From Pelodictyon phaeoclathratiforme BU-1 (GTDB lineage: Bacteria; Bacteroidota; Chlorobiia; Chlorobiales; Chlorobiaceae): a stretch of DNA of 64,000 nt. Of the stretch, positions 44,489-53,420 are shown piece by piece (the stretch's first letter is position 1; the number at the start of each line of letters is the position of its first letter). The stretch spans positions 866,501 through 930,500 of the forward strand of contig NC_011060.1 of assembly GCF_000020645.1 (NCBI RefSeq), in the 5' to 3' direction. Under the pieces are notes generated by a model, which ran no database searches, was not told where the DNA came from, and was given only the letters and a program-made list of their open reading frames with translations. Position numbers and translations under genes: made by a program.

Positions 44489-46246
44489 ATGACAGACGGC
44501 ACATTCCACACCCATGATCACTCCTTGTTGCGTTGCACTGATGAAAAACATTTGCGGAACAGTGAAGGGATAGAGTCAGATTATTCCTCTTCACGTATGG
44601 AAATGCGTCGCATTATTCACGAACTTTCGGTTCATCAGATTGAACGTGTGATTCAGAAGGATGAGCTGCTTCTGTCGAGAGAGAAACTTGAAAAGAGTCT
44701 GGAATATTTTATTGAGCTTTACGATTTTGCTTCGCAGGGCTTTTTGACCCTTTCATCTGATGGCACCATCCTTGAGGCTAACCTGACTGCTACGAAGTTG
44801 CTTGATGTTGAACGTTCCCGTTTGAAAGGGAGTCGTTTCGAAATGTTCGTCGCTTTTGAGGATATTTCCGTCTTCAATGCCATGATTGATAATGTGTTCA
44901 GTTTCAGGAGGTCTGGTTTTTGTGAGATCTCTCTCTATCGTGATCATGTTGAGTCTGCAGGGGCGACATCTCTCACTCCGCGTATCTTGCGTGTTGATGC
45001 GCTTATCAGGAATGATAACCAGCAATGCCTTCTCGTTCTTTCTGATATTACCAGGCAAAAACAGATAGAACAGGAGAATGCGAGGCTTCAGGACGCACTC
45101 GAAAATTTCCGGAACATGGAGATGGTCGGTCAGCTTGCTGGTGGTATGGCGCATTACAACAAGATGCTTGATGTTATCCTCGGTCATGCCGAGAGCATCC
45201 GCAAAGAGGTTGATCCTGCCTCTTCCGTTCGTTCCAATCTTGAGGCAATCCAGAAGGTTGCAACCCGTTCTGCCGAAATAACCGGTCAGCTTCTTGACTT
45301 TGCCTGTAAACGGGTTGCCATTCCGAAAATAATAGGACTTGATGGCATGGCAGAGGGGATTATCACCATGTTACGGCGACTGATCGATGAAAGTATCACG
45401 CTTGTCTGGGTTCCAGCCAGCCGGAATGCCTTGATCAAGATCGATCCCGTCCAGATCGACCAAATCATCCTCAATCTCTGCCTCAACTCCCGTGATGCTA
45501 TGGTTGCTGGTGGCAAGATCACCATGGAAACCGGCAGGGTGACGGTTACGAAAGAGGAGTGTGCGCATGGTCATTGCTGTGCGGCGCCAGGAGAGTATGT
45601 TAAACTTGTTGTTACGGATGATGGGTGCGGTATTGATACAAAAGATCTTCCCCATATTTTTGAGCCCTTTTTTACAACCAAGCTCGCAACTGACGGTAAT
45701 GGTCTTGGGCTTTCTACCGTCTATGGTATTGTCAAACAGAGTAACGGCAGTATCAAATGCGAGAGCAAACCGGGGCACGGCGCCACCTTTACCCTCTTTT
45801 TTCCGCATCACAGGAGCAGTGCAGCGTCAATCCGGACGGTGCAACTCAATCCCAGCGTGGCGACCCAGGGAGAGGAGACCATCCTCCTTGTTGACGATGA
45901 ATCTGAGGTGCTTGAATTGCTGAAGGAGATGCTTGAGCACTATGGCTACAATGTGTATACAGCGAATCCCGCTCGTGCCATTCTCATAGCGGAGCAACAC
46001 CGTGGAGGCATCGATTTGCTGTTGACTGATGTGATGATGCCGGAGATGAACGGGTTTGAACTTGCTCAACGGATCAAATCGGTCGTTCCTGATATTAAAG
46101 TGCTCTTTATGTCTGGTTACAGCACTGATGTTATTTCGGATGATACCATTATTCAGGACGGAGTTAATTTTATTCAGAAGCCATTCTCGTTCAAGGCGCT
46201 CTCTGTTGCGGTGCGTGCAATACTCAATCCGGTGAGCGAAGTGTGA
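44489..46246 (+). CDS. hybrid sensor histidine kinase with PAS and receiver domains
   Basis: A 585-residue soluble protein: N-terminal helix, a PAS domain (about 75-195, GFLTLSSDGTILEANLTATK), a kinase core (215-450) and a receiver (470-580). The ATPase has NLCLNSRDAM, DDGCGID and GNGLGLSTVYGIVKQ. The receiver has the DD pair, phospho-Asp in LLTDVMMPEMNG (about 513), and the KPF lysine. The H-box is odd: GGMAHYNKML replaces the usual GG(I/V)AHDFNNML, losing one residue and the acid after His-222. No membrane helix, so it senses a cytoplasmic signal through PAS. Confidence 0.92.
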   Translation: MTDGTFHTHDHSLLRCTDEKHLRNSEGIESDYSSSRMEMRRIIHELSVHQIERVIQKDELLLSREKLEKSLEYFIELYDFASQGFLTLSSDGTILEANLTATKLLDVERSRLKGSRFEMFVAFEDISVFNAMIDNVFSFRRSGFCEISLYRDHVESAGATSLTPRILRVDALIRNDNQQCLLVLSDITRQKQIEQENARLQDALENFRNMEMVGQLAGGMAHYNKMLDVILGHAESIRKEVDPASSVRSNLEAIQKVATRSAEITGQLLDFACKRVAIPKIIGLDGMAEGIITMLRRLIDESITLVWVPASRNALIKIDPVQIDQIILNLCLNSRDAMVAGGKITMETGRVTVTKEECAHGHCCAAPGEYVKLVVTDDGCGIDTKDLPHIFEPFFTTKLATDGNGLGLSTVYGIVKQSNGSIKCESKPGHGATFTLFFPHHRSSAASIRTVQLNPSVATQGEETILLVDDESEVLELLKEMLEHYGYNVYTANPARAILIAEQHRGGIDLLLTDVMMPEMNGFELAQRIKSVVPDIKVLFMSGYSTDVISDDTIIQDGVNFIQKPFSFKALSVAVRAILNPVSEV

Positions 46247-46320
46247 AGGGGAGTGAAAGGAATTTCGGGTAGAAATAAACAGCGCTTTCAATAACGTTTC
46301 AACAAAAAGGAGTGTGGATT

Positions 46321-46587
46321 ATGGATGAGATGCTTGCTGTAATCAAACTTTTTGCGGGAAATTTTGTGCCGCGGGGTTTTATGGAGTGCAATGGCCAGAC
46401 GCTTTTGATTAACAACAATGCGGCATTGTTCAGTCTGCTTGGAATCAGTTATGGTGGTGATGGTCGTCAGAACTTCATGCTTCCTGATTTGCGTCCCTTG
46501 GATGAGCAGGGTCAGAAGCGCCCGTGGAATCAGGGTGAGCCTCGCTCTCTTATTTGTGTTGAGGGGATCTATCCTGTGCGCGATTGA
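46321..46587 (+). CDS. phage tail collar domain protein (small)
   Basis: An 88-residue protein consisting of one tail-collar (MdpB-like) domain: IKLFAGNFVPRGFMECNGQT, then LLGISYGGDGRQNFMLPDLR. These domains are found in phage tail fibres and in bacterial microcystin-dependent proteins of about 170 residues; here only one compact unit is left. AAGGAG precedes ATG 46321 by 10 nt; a GTG three codons earlier is less likely. It lies between the histidine kinase and a lysozyme gene. Confidence 0.82.
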   Translation: MDEMLAVIKLFAGNFVPRGFMECNGQTLLINNNAALFSLLGISYGGDGRQNFMLPDLRPLDEQGQKRPWNQGEPRSLICVEGIYPVRD

Positions 46588-46697
46588 GGAGGGATGCTGC
46601 CTGGGTTCCCTGTGTTTCTTGACCAGGTTGGTGTTGCGGAGCTGTGGGCACGTATGGATTGCTGTTTTGTTGAGCAACTTCTAAACGATATCCTGCC

Positions 46698-47129
46698 ATG
46701 ATGCAGACAAGTGAAAACGGGTTTGCTCTTATTCGAAAGTATGAGGGTTTGCGTCTTGCGACGTATGTCTGTCCGGGGGGAAAGCTGACGATCGGGTATG
46801 GCCATACGGGCCCGGATGTTACAACGGGGAAAAAAATTGATGAAGAGGAGGCAAATGCACTTCTGGTCAAGGATGTTCAGCGTTTTGAGCGTGCAGTTAA
46901 CGGGCTGGTGACGGCGCCGATGACGCAGGGGATGTTCGATGCGCTGATCAGTTTTTCCTTTAATCTTGGCGTCGGCTCATTGAAAAGTTCGACCTTGCTG
47001 AAAAAACTGAATGCCGGTAATCTGACTGGTGCGGCGGATGAGTTTTTGAAGTGGAACAAGGCGGGTGGGAAGGTGCTGGCGGGCCTCTCTGCGCGGCGCG
47101 AGAGTGAGCGGGAGCGCTTTTTGGTTTGA
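46698..47129 (+). CDS. phage-type lysozyme (GH24 family)
   Basis: A 143-residue muramidase of the T4/lambdoid GH24 family. The catalytic Glu is E16 in RKYEGLRL; the motif Y-x-C-P-x-G-x-x-TIGYGHT (YVCPGGKLTIGYGHTG) has Cys-25 where T4 lysozyme has the second acid, as in a known endolysin subgroup. There is no signal peptide or anchor, so release would need a holin or lysis, or it has been domesticated. No holin, spanin or structural genes accompany it. Confidence 0.88.
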   Translation: MMQTSENGFALIRKYEGLRLATYVCPGGKLTIGYGHTGPDVTTGKKIDEEEANALLVKDVQRFERAVNGLVTAPMTQGMFDALISFSFNLGVGSLKSSTLLKKLNAGNLTGAADEFLKWNKAGGKVLAGLSARRESERERFLV

Positions 47130-47269
47130 CTTCTCTGATCTCTTGTATGGGAGAGATAAACTCTCCGGTTTTGGGGCAAAAAAATTGTCATTTGCCCTTT
47201 GCCTGATAGAGTCATGAGGTTATATTGTTGCGTATATTGATGGATTCGTGACAATAACCCTTACTGCTG

Positions 47270-47313
47270 TCGGAAGGTGTAACTCTATTATAAGGAATAA
47301 GTTACCCTTCCGA
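47270..47313 (+). promoter_or_regulatory. large hairpin in the nrdJ leader
   Basis: TCGGAAGGTGTAACT (47270-47284) pairs with AGTTACCCTTCCGA (47300-47313), 14 bp with one bulged base and a 15-nt loop. It ends 27 bp before the nrdJ ATG and has no T-run, so it looks like a leader structure or an operator dyad rather than a terminator. Confidence 0.45.
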
Positions 47314-47340
47314 TTTCATATTTGACTCCGGAGAGATCCC

Positions 47341-50300
47341 ATGAAAATATCCCGTTTGTTCACCAGCCCCGGTGAAAATGTTTATGACTGTTTCGAATAC
47401 ACCTTTCGCACCTCTGTTTTGAGGAATCCTGATGGTTCGAAGGTCTTTGAAATGAACAATATTGAGGTGCCGAAGCAGTGGTCGCAGGTTGCTGCCGATA
47501 TTCTTGCCCAGAAATATTTCCGCAAAACAGGCATACCCCTTTTTGATGAAAAGGGCGCTGCTGTGACCGACAGCGCAGGCAATCCGGTAACGGGCAGTGA
47601 GCATTCGATACGCCAGGTTGTGCATCGTATGGCGGGTTGCTGGAGGGATTGGGGAGAGAAGAACCGCTATTTTGATACCCCTGATGATGCTGCCGCCTTT
47701 TATGATGAGGTGGCGTTCATGATGCTCCGGCAGATGGCTGCTCCCAACTCGCCGCAGTGGTTCAATACGGGGCTCAATTTCGCCTATGGCACGACCGGTC
47801 CGGCGCAGGGCCATTTCTATGTTGATCCGGAGAGTGGTGAAGTGAAGGAGTCGGAAGATGCCTACGGGCGTCCCCAGGCTCACGCCTGTTTTATCCAGTC
47901 GGTCAGTGATGATCTGGTCAATGATGGAGGCATTTTTGATCTGGCAATTCGTGAGGCGAGGGTTTTCAAGTTTGGCAGTGGTTCGGGTACCAACTACTCC
48001 AATCTTCGTTCCGGGGGGGAGAAGCTGAGCGGGGGAGGAAGTTCGTCGGGGTTGATGAGTTTTCTGAAAATTTTTGATTCTGCGGCGGGCGCCATCAAGT
48101 CGGGCGGTACAACACGTCGTGCAGCCAAGATGGTGATTGTGGATATCGACCATCCTGATGTGGAGAAATTTATTGAGTGGAAGGCGAAGGAGGAGGATAA
48201 GGTGGCTTCGCTTGTGGCCGGTTCCCGAATCTGCTCCCGTTTTCTCCAGGCGATTGTTGAGGAGGCTCTTGCCAATGGCGCTGACCGCAAGGCAAACCCT
48301 CAACTGCACCGCCTGATACAGAATGCGCTCAGCAGGGCCGTGCCGATGAGTTACATCGTTCGTGTGCTTGCCCTTGTTGAGCAGGGATATACAACGCTTG
48401 ATTTTGAAGAGTATACCTCCAACTACGAGTCGGAGGCCTATCAGACCGTTGGCGGGCAGAACTCCAACAATACGGTCCGCATGACCAATGAGTTCATGAA
48501 GGCGGTGGAAAATGATGATGTCTGGAGCCTGCGTGAGCGGACAACCGGCAAGACGGCACGGGTGGTCAAGGCGCGTGACCTGTGGGAGAAAATTCTTCTC
48601 AGTTCATGGAAGTGTGCCGATCCCGGTTTGCAGTTCGATACCACCATTAACGAATGGCATACCTGCCCGAAGAGTGGACGCATCAATGCGAGCAATCCCT
48701 GTTCGGAATACATGTTCCTTGACGATACAGCCTGCAATCTGGCCAGTCTTAACCTGATTCATTTTATTGATGAGGCTTCAGGCAGGATGAAGGTGAAGGA
48801 GCTGCAGCACGCTTCGGCTCTTTGGGCCGTCGTGCTTGAAATTTCTGTTCTGATGGCCCACTTTCCTTCCAGGGAGATTGCCCGCCTGAGTTACGAGTTC
48901 AGAACTCTTGGTCTCGGTTTTGCAAATCTTGGTACGGTGCTGATGGTGCTCGGTATTCCCTACGATTCGCCCAGGGCGCTGGCCCTGGCGGGAGCAATTT
49001 CTGCCGTGATGACCGGTCAGGCCTATGTGACCTCGGCGGAGATGGCCCATGATCTTGGCGCTTTCAGCGGCTATGAGGCCAACCGTGAGGAGATGCTGCG
49101 TGTTATTCGCAACCATCGCCGGGCGGCAAGGAATATGTCGGAAGAGGAGTATGAGGGGTTGTCGGTCAAGCCGCGCGGGATTGATTCGGAGTACTGCCCC
49201 GGTGAGCTTTTCGAAGCGGCAGGAAAGGTATGGGATTTGGCGCTGGAGAAGGGCATGCAGTATGGTTTCCGTAATGCGCAGGTGAGTGTTATTGCTCCGA
49301 CCGGTACGATTGGTCTGGTGATGGATTGTGATACCACCGGTATCGAGCCGGAGTTTGCCATTGTCAAGTTCAAGAAACTGGCGGGTGGCGGCTATTTCAA
49401 GATCGTCAACCAGTCGGTACACAAAGCCCTTGAGCGTCTCGGCTATACCCCGGCGCAGATTGATGATATCGAGCACTACTGCAAGGGGCATGGCACGCTC
49501 TCCGGTTCGCCTTCACTGAATCGGCAGTGGCTGAAAAGCCGTGGGTTCCCGGATGACAAGATTGAAATTGTTGAGTCGCAGCTTGAAGCGGTCTTTGATA
49601 TCCGTTTTGCCTTCAACAAGTGGATTCTTGGCGAGGATTTTTGTGCCGCGCTCGGCTTTACCGAAGAGCAGCTCAACAATCCTGATTTTGACATGCTGCT
49701 GGCGCTTGGCGCTACCGAGCAGGATGCCGAGCTGGCCAATGATTATATCTGTGGAACCATGACCATCGAGGGCGCTCCCCATCTGAAGCTGGAACATCTG
49801 CCGGTCTTTGATTGTGCAAGCCGCTGTGGTCGCAAAGGGCTCCGCTATATCAAACACATGGCTCATGTGCGCATGATGTCTGCCGTACAGCCCTTCATTT
49901 CAGGCGCTATCTCCAAAACGGTCAACATGCCGGGTACGGCGACGACCGTTGAAATCGGTGAGGTCTTTCAGGCTGCCTGGTTGCAGATGGTCAAGGCGAT
50001 TACCATCTACCGTGATGGCTCGAAGCTCTCCCAGCCGCTCAATATTTCAAGCTATCAGGATCTTGATGAGATCATCATGCTTGGAACAGAAGAGAGCCTT
50101 GATGAAACCAAAGGGCCTCGGGAGGTTCAGGAGCGTATTGTTGAGCGGGTCTACCACCGCTCCGAGCGCAGGATGCTGCCAAAGCGGAGGAAGGGGTATA
50201 TCCGTGAAGCCTATGTAGGCGGCCACAAGGTTTTTCTCCGGACAGGGGAGTATGATGATGGCTCTCTCGGCGAGGTCTTTATCGACATGTACAAGGAGGG

Positions 50301-50766
50301 CGCCTCATTCAAGGGTCTTTTGAACTGTTTTGCTGTGCTCGCTTCCAAAGCGCTGCAATATGGTATGCCGCTCGAAGAGCTGGTTGACAGCTTCACCTTT
50401 ACCCGTTTTGAACCTGCAGGCGCGGTTCAGGGGCACAATGCTATCAAGAATTCCACCTCAATCCTCGATTATGTCTTCCGCTCAATCGGCTACGACTATC
50501 TTGGCCGCAAGGATTTCGTCCATGTCAAGGCGGTTGATGAAGTGCTCGAAAGCAATGGGGAGAATGGTCATGCGCAGGTTGCTGTGCCATCATTGGCCGT
50601 GCACGCCCAGCCGGAACATTCCGCCACACGTAACAGCCAGGTCTATCAGGCAAAAGTGCAGGGCTATACCGGCGAGCAGTGTGAAAACTGCGGCTCCATG
50701 CGCGTCAAGCAGAACGGAACCTGCAAGGTCTGCGACGATTGTGGCATGACCACCGGCTGCTCGTAA
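47341..50766 (+). CDS. nrdJ: adenosylcobalamin-dependent ribonucleoside-diphosphate reductase (class II)
   Basis: A 1141-residue class II RNR, making deoxyribonucleotides with a B12-generated thiyl radical and no separate small subunit. Motifs: APNSPQWFNTGLN near 140, the long loop FGSGSGTNYSNLR near 212, NPCSEYMFLDDTACNLASLN near 452 (catalytic Cys and Glu region), and APTGTIGLVMDCDTTGIEPE near 650. The C-terminus ends in a zinc-ribbon-like CENCGSMRVKQNGTCKVCDD region with the redox CxxC cysteines. GGAGAG precedes the ATG. Length fits the long NrdJ type. Confidence 0.95.
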   Translation: MKISRLFTSPGENVYDCFEYTFRTSVLRNPDGSKVFEMNNIEVPKQWSQVAADILAQKYFRKTGIPLFDEKGAAVTDSAGNPVTGSEHSIRQVVHRMAGCWRDWGEKNRYFDTPDDAAAFYDEVAFMMLRQMAAPNSPQWFNTGLNFAYGTTGPAQGHFYVDPESGEVKESEDAYGRPQAHACFIQSVSDDLVNDGGIFDLAIREARVFKFGSGSGTNYSNLRSGGEKLSGGGSSSGLMSFLKIFDSAAGAIKSGGTTRRAAKMVIVDIDHPDVEKFIEWKAKEEDKVASLVAGSRICSRFLQAIVEEALANGADRKANPQLHRLIQNALSRAVPMSYIVRVLALVEQGYTTLDFEEYTSNYESEAYQTVGGQNSNNTVRMTNEFMKAVENDDVWSLRERTTGKTARVVKARDLWEKILLSSWKCADPGLQFDTTINEWHTCPKSGRINASNPCSEYMFLDDTACNLASLNLIHFIDEASGRMKVKELQHASALWAVVLEISVLMAHFPSREIARLSYEFRTLGLGFANLGTVLMVLGIPYDSPRALALAGAISAVMTGQAYVTSAEMAHDLGAFSGYEANREEMLRVIRNHRRAARNMSEEEYEGLSVKPRGIDSEYCPGELFEAAGKVWDLALEKGMQYGFRNAQVSVIAPTGTIGLVMDCDTTGIEPEFAIVKFKKLAGGGYFKIVNQSVHKALERLGYTPAQIDDIEHYCKGHGTLSGSPSLNRQWLKSRGFPDDKIEIVESQLEAVFDIRFAFNKWILGEDFCAALGFTEEQLNNPDFDMLLALGATEQDAELANDYICGTMTIEGAPHLKLEHLPVFDCASRCGRKGLRYIKHMAHVRMMSAVQPFISGAISKTVNMPGTATTVEIGEVFQAAWLQMVKAITIYRDGSKLSQPLNISSYQDLDEIIMLGTEESLDETKGPREVQERIVERVYHRSERRMLPKRRKGYIREAYVGGHKVFLRTGEYDDGSLGEVFIDMYKEGASFKGLLNCFAVLASKALQYGMPLEELVDSFTFTRFEPAGAVQGHNAIKNSTSILDYVFRSIGYDYLGRKDFVHVKAVDEVLESNGENGHAQVAVPSLAVHAQPEHSATRNSQVYQAKVQGYTGEQCENCGSMRVKQNGTCKVCDDCGMTTGCS

Positions 50767-50866
50767 CCGGGAATATTCTTCTTGCAACGATCCCGTGCTT
50801 GATCTCGGGTTCGTTGGGAAGGTACAATTGCCGGCACAACTCTGAGCATCTGTTACGGTATCGTCG

Positions 50867-51460
50867 TTACCCCCCGTAATAGGATCGTACCCGGAATGAT
50901 GCACCCAGTGAAAGAGCGAGAGCTTTACAGGCCTCCACATCAACTGAGGGGAGACGGACGACGCTTGCAATGACTTCCGGTATTGTTGCTGCTGCCAGAC
51001 GGATGAAGTCGCAGACGGCAGTAAAGCCCGCAGCCCCGAAAGGGGTGTTGCACAAGCGCATATATGTTTCTGCATCCGATGCATTCAGGCTGACGGAGAG
51101 GCAATCGATAATTCCTGCCAGCTCAGGTATGATGTTTCTGCCATGTACCAGATTTGCCTGACCGTCGGTATTGATGCGAACACGTGTACCATAGTGCTGT
51201 TTGATCGCTGCTGCCACCTGCTTGACCATCTCAAGCCGGATCAGTGACTCCCCATACCCGCAGAAAACAACCTCTTCAAAATCACTGAACGCTGCAATGG
51301 CAGCCATGATTTCATCGAATGAGGGCTCGGTCTTGAGAAACAGGTCGTCGTCACCGAATGTTCTGCTGTTGTATTTAATGCAGAACGAGCAGTCGTTTGA
51401 ACAGCGGTTGGTAATATTCAGGTAGAGCGAGTTTCCGATAGTGTAGGCAAGAGTGGGCAT
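50867..51460 (-). CDS. TatD-linked radical SAM protein
   Basis: A 197-residue radical SAM protein. The [4Fe-4S] motif is CSNDCSFC (C20, C24, C27) after the start MPTLAYTIGNSLYLNITNR; GYGESLIR is the SAM-binding GGE-like region and INTDGQANLVHG follows. This compact set matches the TatD-associated radical SAM family, whose reaction is unknown. ATG 51460 is chosen by family pattern; the open frame extends to 51541 with two further Met. tatD is not adjacent. Confidence 0.82.
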   Translation of the reverse strand: MPTLAYTIGNSLYLNITNRCSNDCSFCIKYNSRTFGDDDLFLKTEPSFDEIMAAIAAFSDFEEVVFCGYGESLIRLEMVKQVAAAIKQHYGTRVRINTDGQANLVHGRNIIPELAGIIDCLSVSLNASDAETYMRLCNTPFGAAGFTAVCDFIRLAAATIPEVIASVVRLPSVDVEACKALALSLGASFRVRSYYGG

Positions 51461-51947
51461 GATTTCAGGAGTGATGGAGAGAAAAACAACAGGGATCATT
51501 GAGGCACCTGACTGGTACGTGGTGACAATATACAAGAACAACCATCAGGATACCCTCGCTTATCTGCCAGCAGCGGGTTTGCGACCGGGTTTACGTGCCT
51601 TATGGATTGTTTTTTTGTTGGTTACCGGAGTATCCATTTGAGCGTTGTGTGATGTTTTGGTGAAGTTCGCGGCCTCTCTTTGCTTCTTAGTTTCTGACAG
51701 AGTATCTTACCGCATTCTTTAAGATCATTAAACTATCGGACGGAGTTGTCATGGAAGCGGTTACGGTGTGACCGAAAGTTAAGGCTGTTATTCTCCGGAA
51801 ATTTGAGGCAATCCTTGCATCGTCGTTCTGGCCAGACCGTACAGGTTGTTTGAATGTCGAGGACGCATTGGGCCTCTCCCGGCTCGAAAACAGAACAAAA
51901 TTCACATTCTGTATATCTCAGGATTATTAAAAAAAAGGTGAAAAATC
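51461..51947. other. 487-bp spacer; one tiny basic frame, no clear gene
   Basis: This divergent spacer lies between the radical SAM gene and hss. A minus-strand frame at 51560-51637 codes a 25-residue basic peptide, MDTPVTNKKTIHK then ARKPGRKPAAGR, with a histone-tail or AT-hook look but no ribosome site. A plus-strand frame at 51453-51641 overlaps the radical SAM gene and has no features. The rest shows no recognisable element. Confidence 0.4.
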
Positions 51948-53405
51948 GTGATTAATTTTGATAAAAAAATACTCATTATTGGATTCGGCTCAGTATCCCA
52001 ATGCACCGTTCCTGTTCTTTTTAAACACATTAACGTCGATTATACTCAGGTCACCATTATGGATTTTGAGGATATTCGTGAAAAAGTGTCACCGTGGACA
52101 GCATTGGGCGTTACCTACATTAACCATCAAATAACACCGTATAACATAGCGCAAACCCTTTCCTCTTATGTTGCCGAGGGGGACTTGATAATCGATTTGG
52201 CGTGGAATATTGATTGTTGTGAAATTCTTCAATGGTGTCATGATCATGGTGTCCTCTATATTAACACATCGGTAGAAGTGTGGGATCCTTATACAGGGGT
52301 TGAGACCAGGCCTCCTGCCGAAAGAACACTCTACTGGCGGCATATGAACATCCGCCGCATGACGTCACAGTGGAAAGATAAAGGGGTCACTGCGGTGCTT
52401 GAGCATGGCGCCAATCCCGGATTGATATCGCATTTTACCAAACAGGGGTTACTTGATATTGCCGACGCAGTCATTGCCCGGAACAAGGTCGGCCCTGCTC
52501 AAGCCGAAATTATTAAAGAGTTGGCTGAAAAAAGAGTCTTTAATGAGCTGGCTATGGAGCTGGGCGTAAAAGTGATTCATTGCTCTGAAAGGGACACACA
52601 AATCTCTGACGTTCCAAAACAGGTTGACGAGTTTGTCAACACATGGAGTGTTGAGGGATTCCGTGAAGAGGGCATGACAACGGCTGAAATGGGGTGGGGA
52701 ACCCATGAAAAAGAGCTGCCACAATTTGCCTATACCCATACTGATGGGCCAAAAAACCAGATTTGCCTTGCTAAAATGGGTATGAATACCTGGGTCTGCT
52801 CCTGGGTGCCTGATTATGATATACGTGGCATGGTAGTGCGGCATGGCGAAGCGTTTACGATATCTGACTATCTCACAGTCTATCAGGAGGGGCAAGCCAT
52901 CTACCGCCCAACGGTGCACTACGCCTATTGTCCGAGTGATGCCGCCATTACCTCTCTGCATGAACTGCGTGGTTATGATTACAGACTTCAGACCAATTTC
53001 AGGATCATGAATGATGAGATCACCAAGGGTTCTGATATTCTTGGGGCGCTGCTGATGGGTCATCCCTTTAACTCCTGGTGGACAGGTTCTGACCTGAGTA
53101 TAGAGCAATCCAGAGCGCTGGTGCCTCATCAGAATGCTACGACGATGCAGGTGGCAATATCGGTGGTCGCAGCCTGTATGTGGATGATCGAAAATCCTGA
53201 AAGGGGTGTTGTTGTGCCGGATAATATCGACCATGAGTATATTCTTGGAATTGCAAAACCTTATCTTGGCAACTTCATATCAAAAGCTTCCGATTGGACA
53301 CCCTTAAAATACAATCCCAACTTTTTTGCAGGGTTTAATGCACCGGATATTGATGAAACAGATCCCTGGCAGTTCAAGAACTTTCTTATTACCGATAATG
53401 ATTAA
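51948..53405 (+). CDS. hss: homospermidine synthase (bacterial HSS type)
   Basis: A 485-residue NAD-dependent enzyme joining two putrescines to sym-homospermidine with loss of ammonia. The Rossmann motif ILIIGFGSVSQCTVPVLF is at about 8-25; ERDTQ, FVNTWSVEGFREEG, AEMGWGTHEKELP and the closing DIDETDPWQFKN are characteristic of bacterial HSS rather than of lysine-pathway saccharopine dehydrogenases. GTG start with AAGGTG upstream. It is 15 bp before the ornithine decarboxylase gene, giving a putrescine-to-homospermidine operon. Confidence 0.93.
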   Translation: MINFDKKILIIGFGSVSQCTVPVLFKHINVDYTQVTIMDFEDIREKVSPWTALGVTYINHQITPYNIAQTLSSYVAEGDLIIDLAWNIDCCEILQWCHDHGVLYINTSVEVWDPYTGVETRPPAERTLYWRHMNIRRMTSQWKDKGVTAVLEHGANPGLISHFTKQGLLDIADAVIARNKVGPAQAEIIKELAEKRVFNELAMELGVKVIHCSERDTQISDVPKQVDEFVNTWSVEGFREEGMTTAEMGWGTHEKELPQFAYTHTDGPKNQICLAKMGMNTWVCSWVPDYDIRGMVVRHGEAFTISDYLTVYQEGQAIYRPTVHYAYCPSDAAITSLHELRGYDYRLQTNFRIMNDEITKGSDILGALLMGHPFNSWWTGSDLSIEQSRALVPHQNATTMQVAISVVAACMWMIENPERGVVVPDNIDHEYILGIAKPYLGNFISKASDWTPLKYNPNFFAGFNAPDIDETDPWQFKNFLITDND

Positions 53406-53420
53406 AACAGGATACACTCG

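Noticed and set aside
46321..47129. Prophage region
   Set aside because: Only a tail-collar unit and a lysozyme are present; no integrase, terminase, capsid or att-like repeats.
47130..47340. Cobalamin riboswitch upstream of the B12-dependent nrdJ
   Set aside because: I looked for the conserved B12-box and the surrounding helices and did not find them; only an unrelated hairpin is present.
47302..48309. 335-codon minus-strand frame opposite nrdJ
   Set aside because: It lies fully under a highly conserved enzyme and has no domain or ribosome site; a coding shadow.
52449..53234. 261-codon minus-strand frame opposite hss
   Set aside because: Shadow of the homospermidine synthase codons; composition rich in His/Arg/Cys without motifs.
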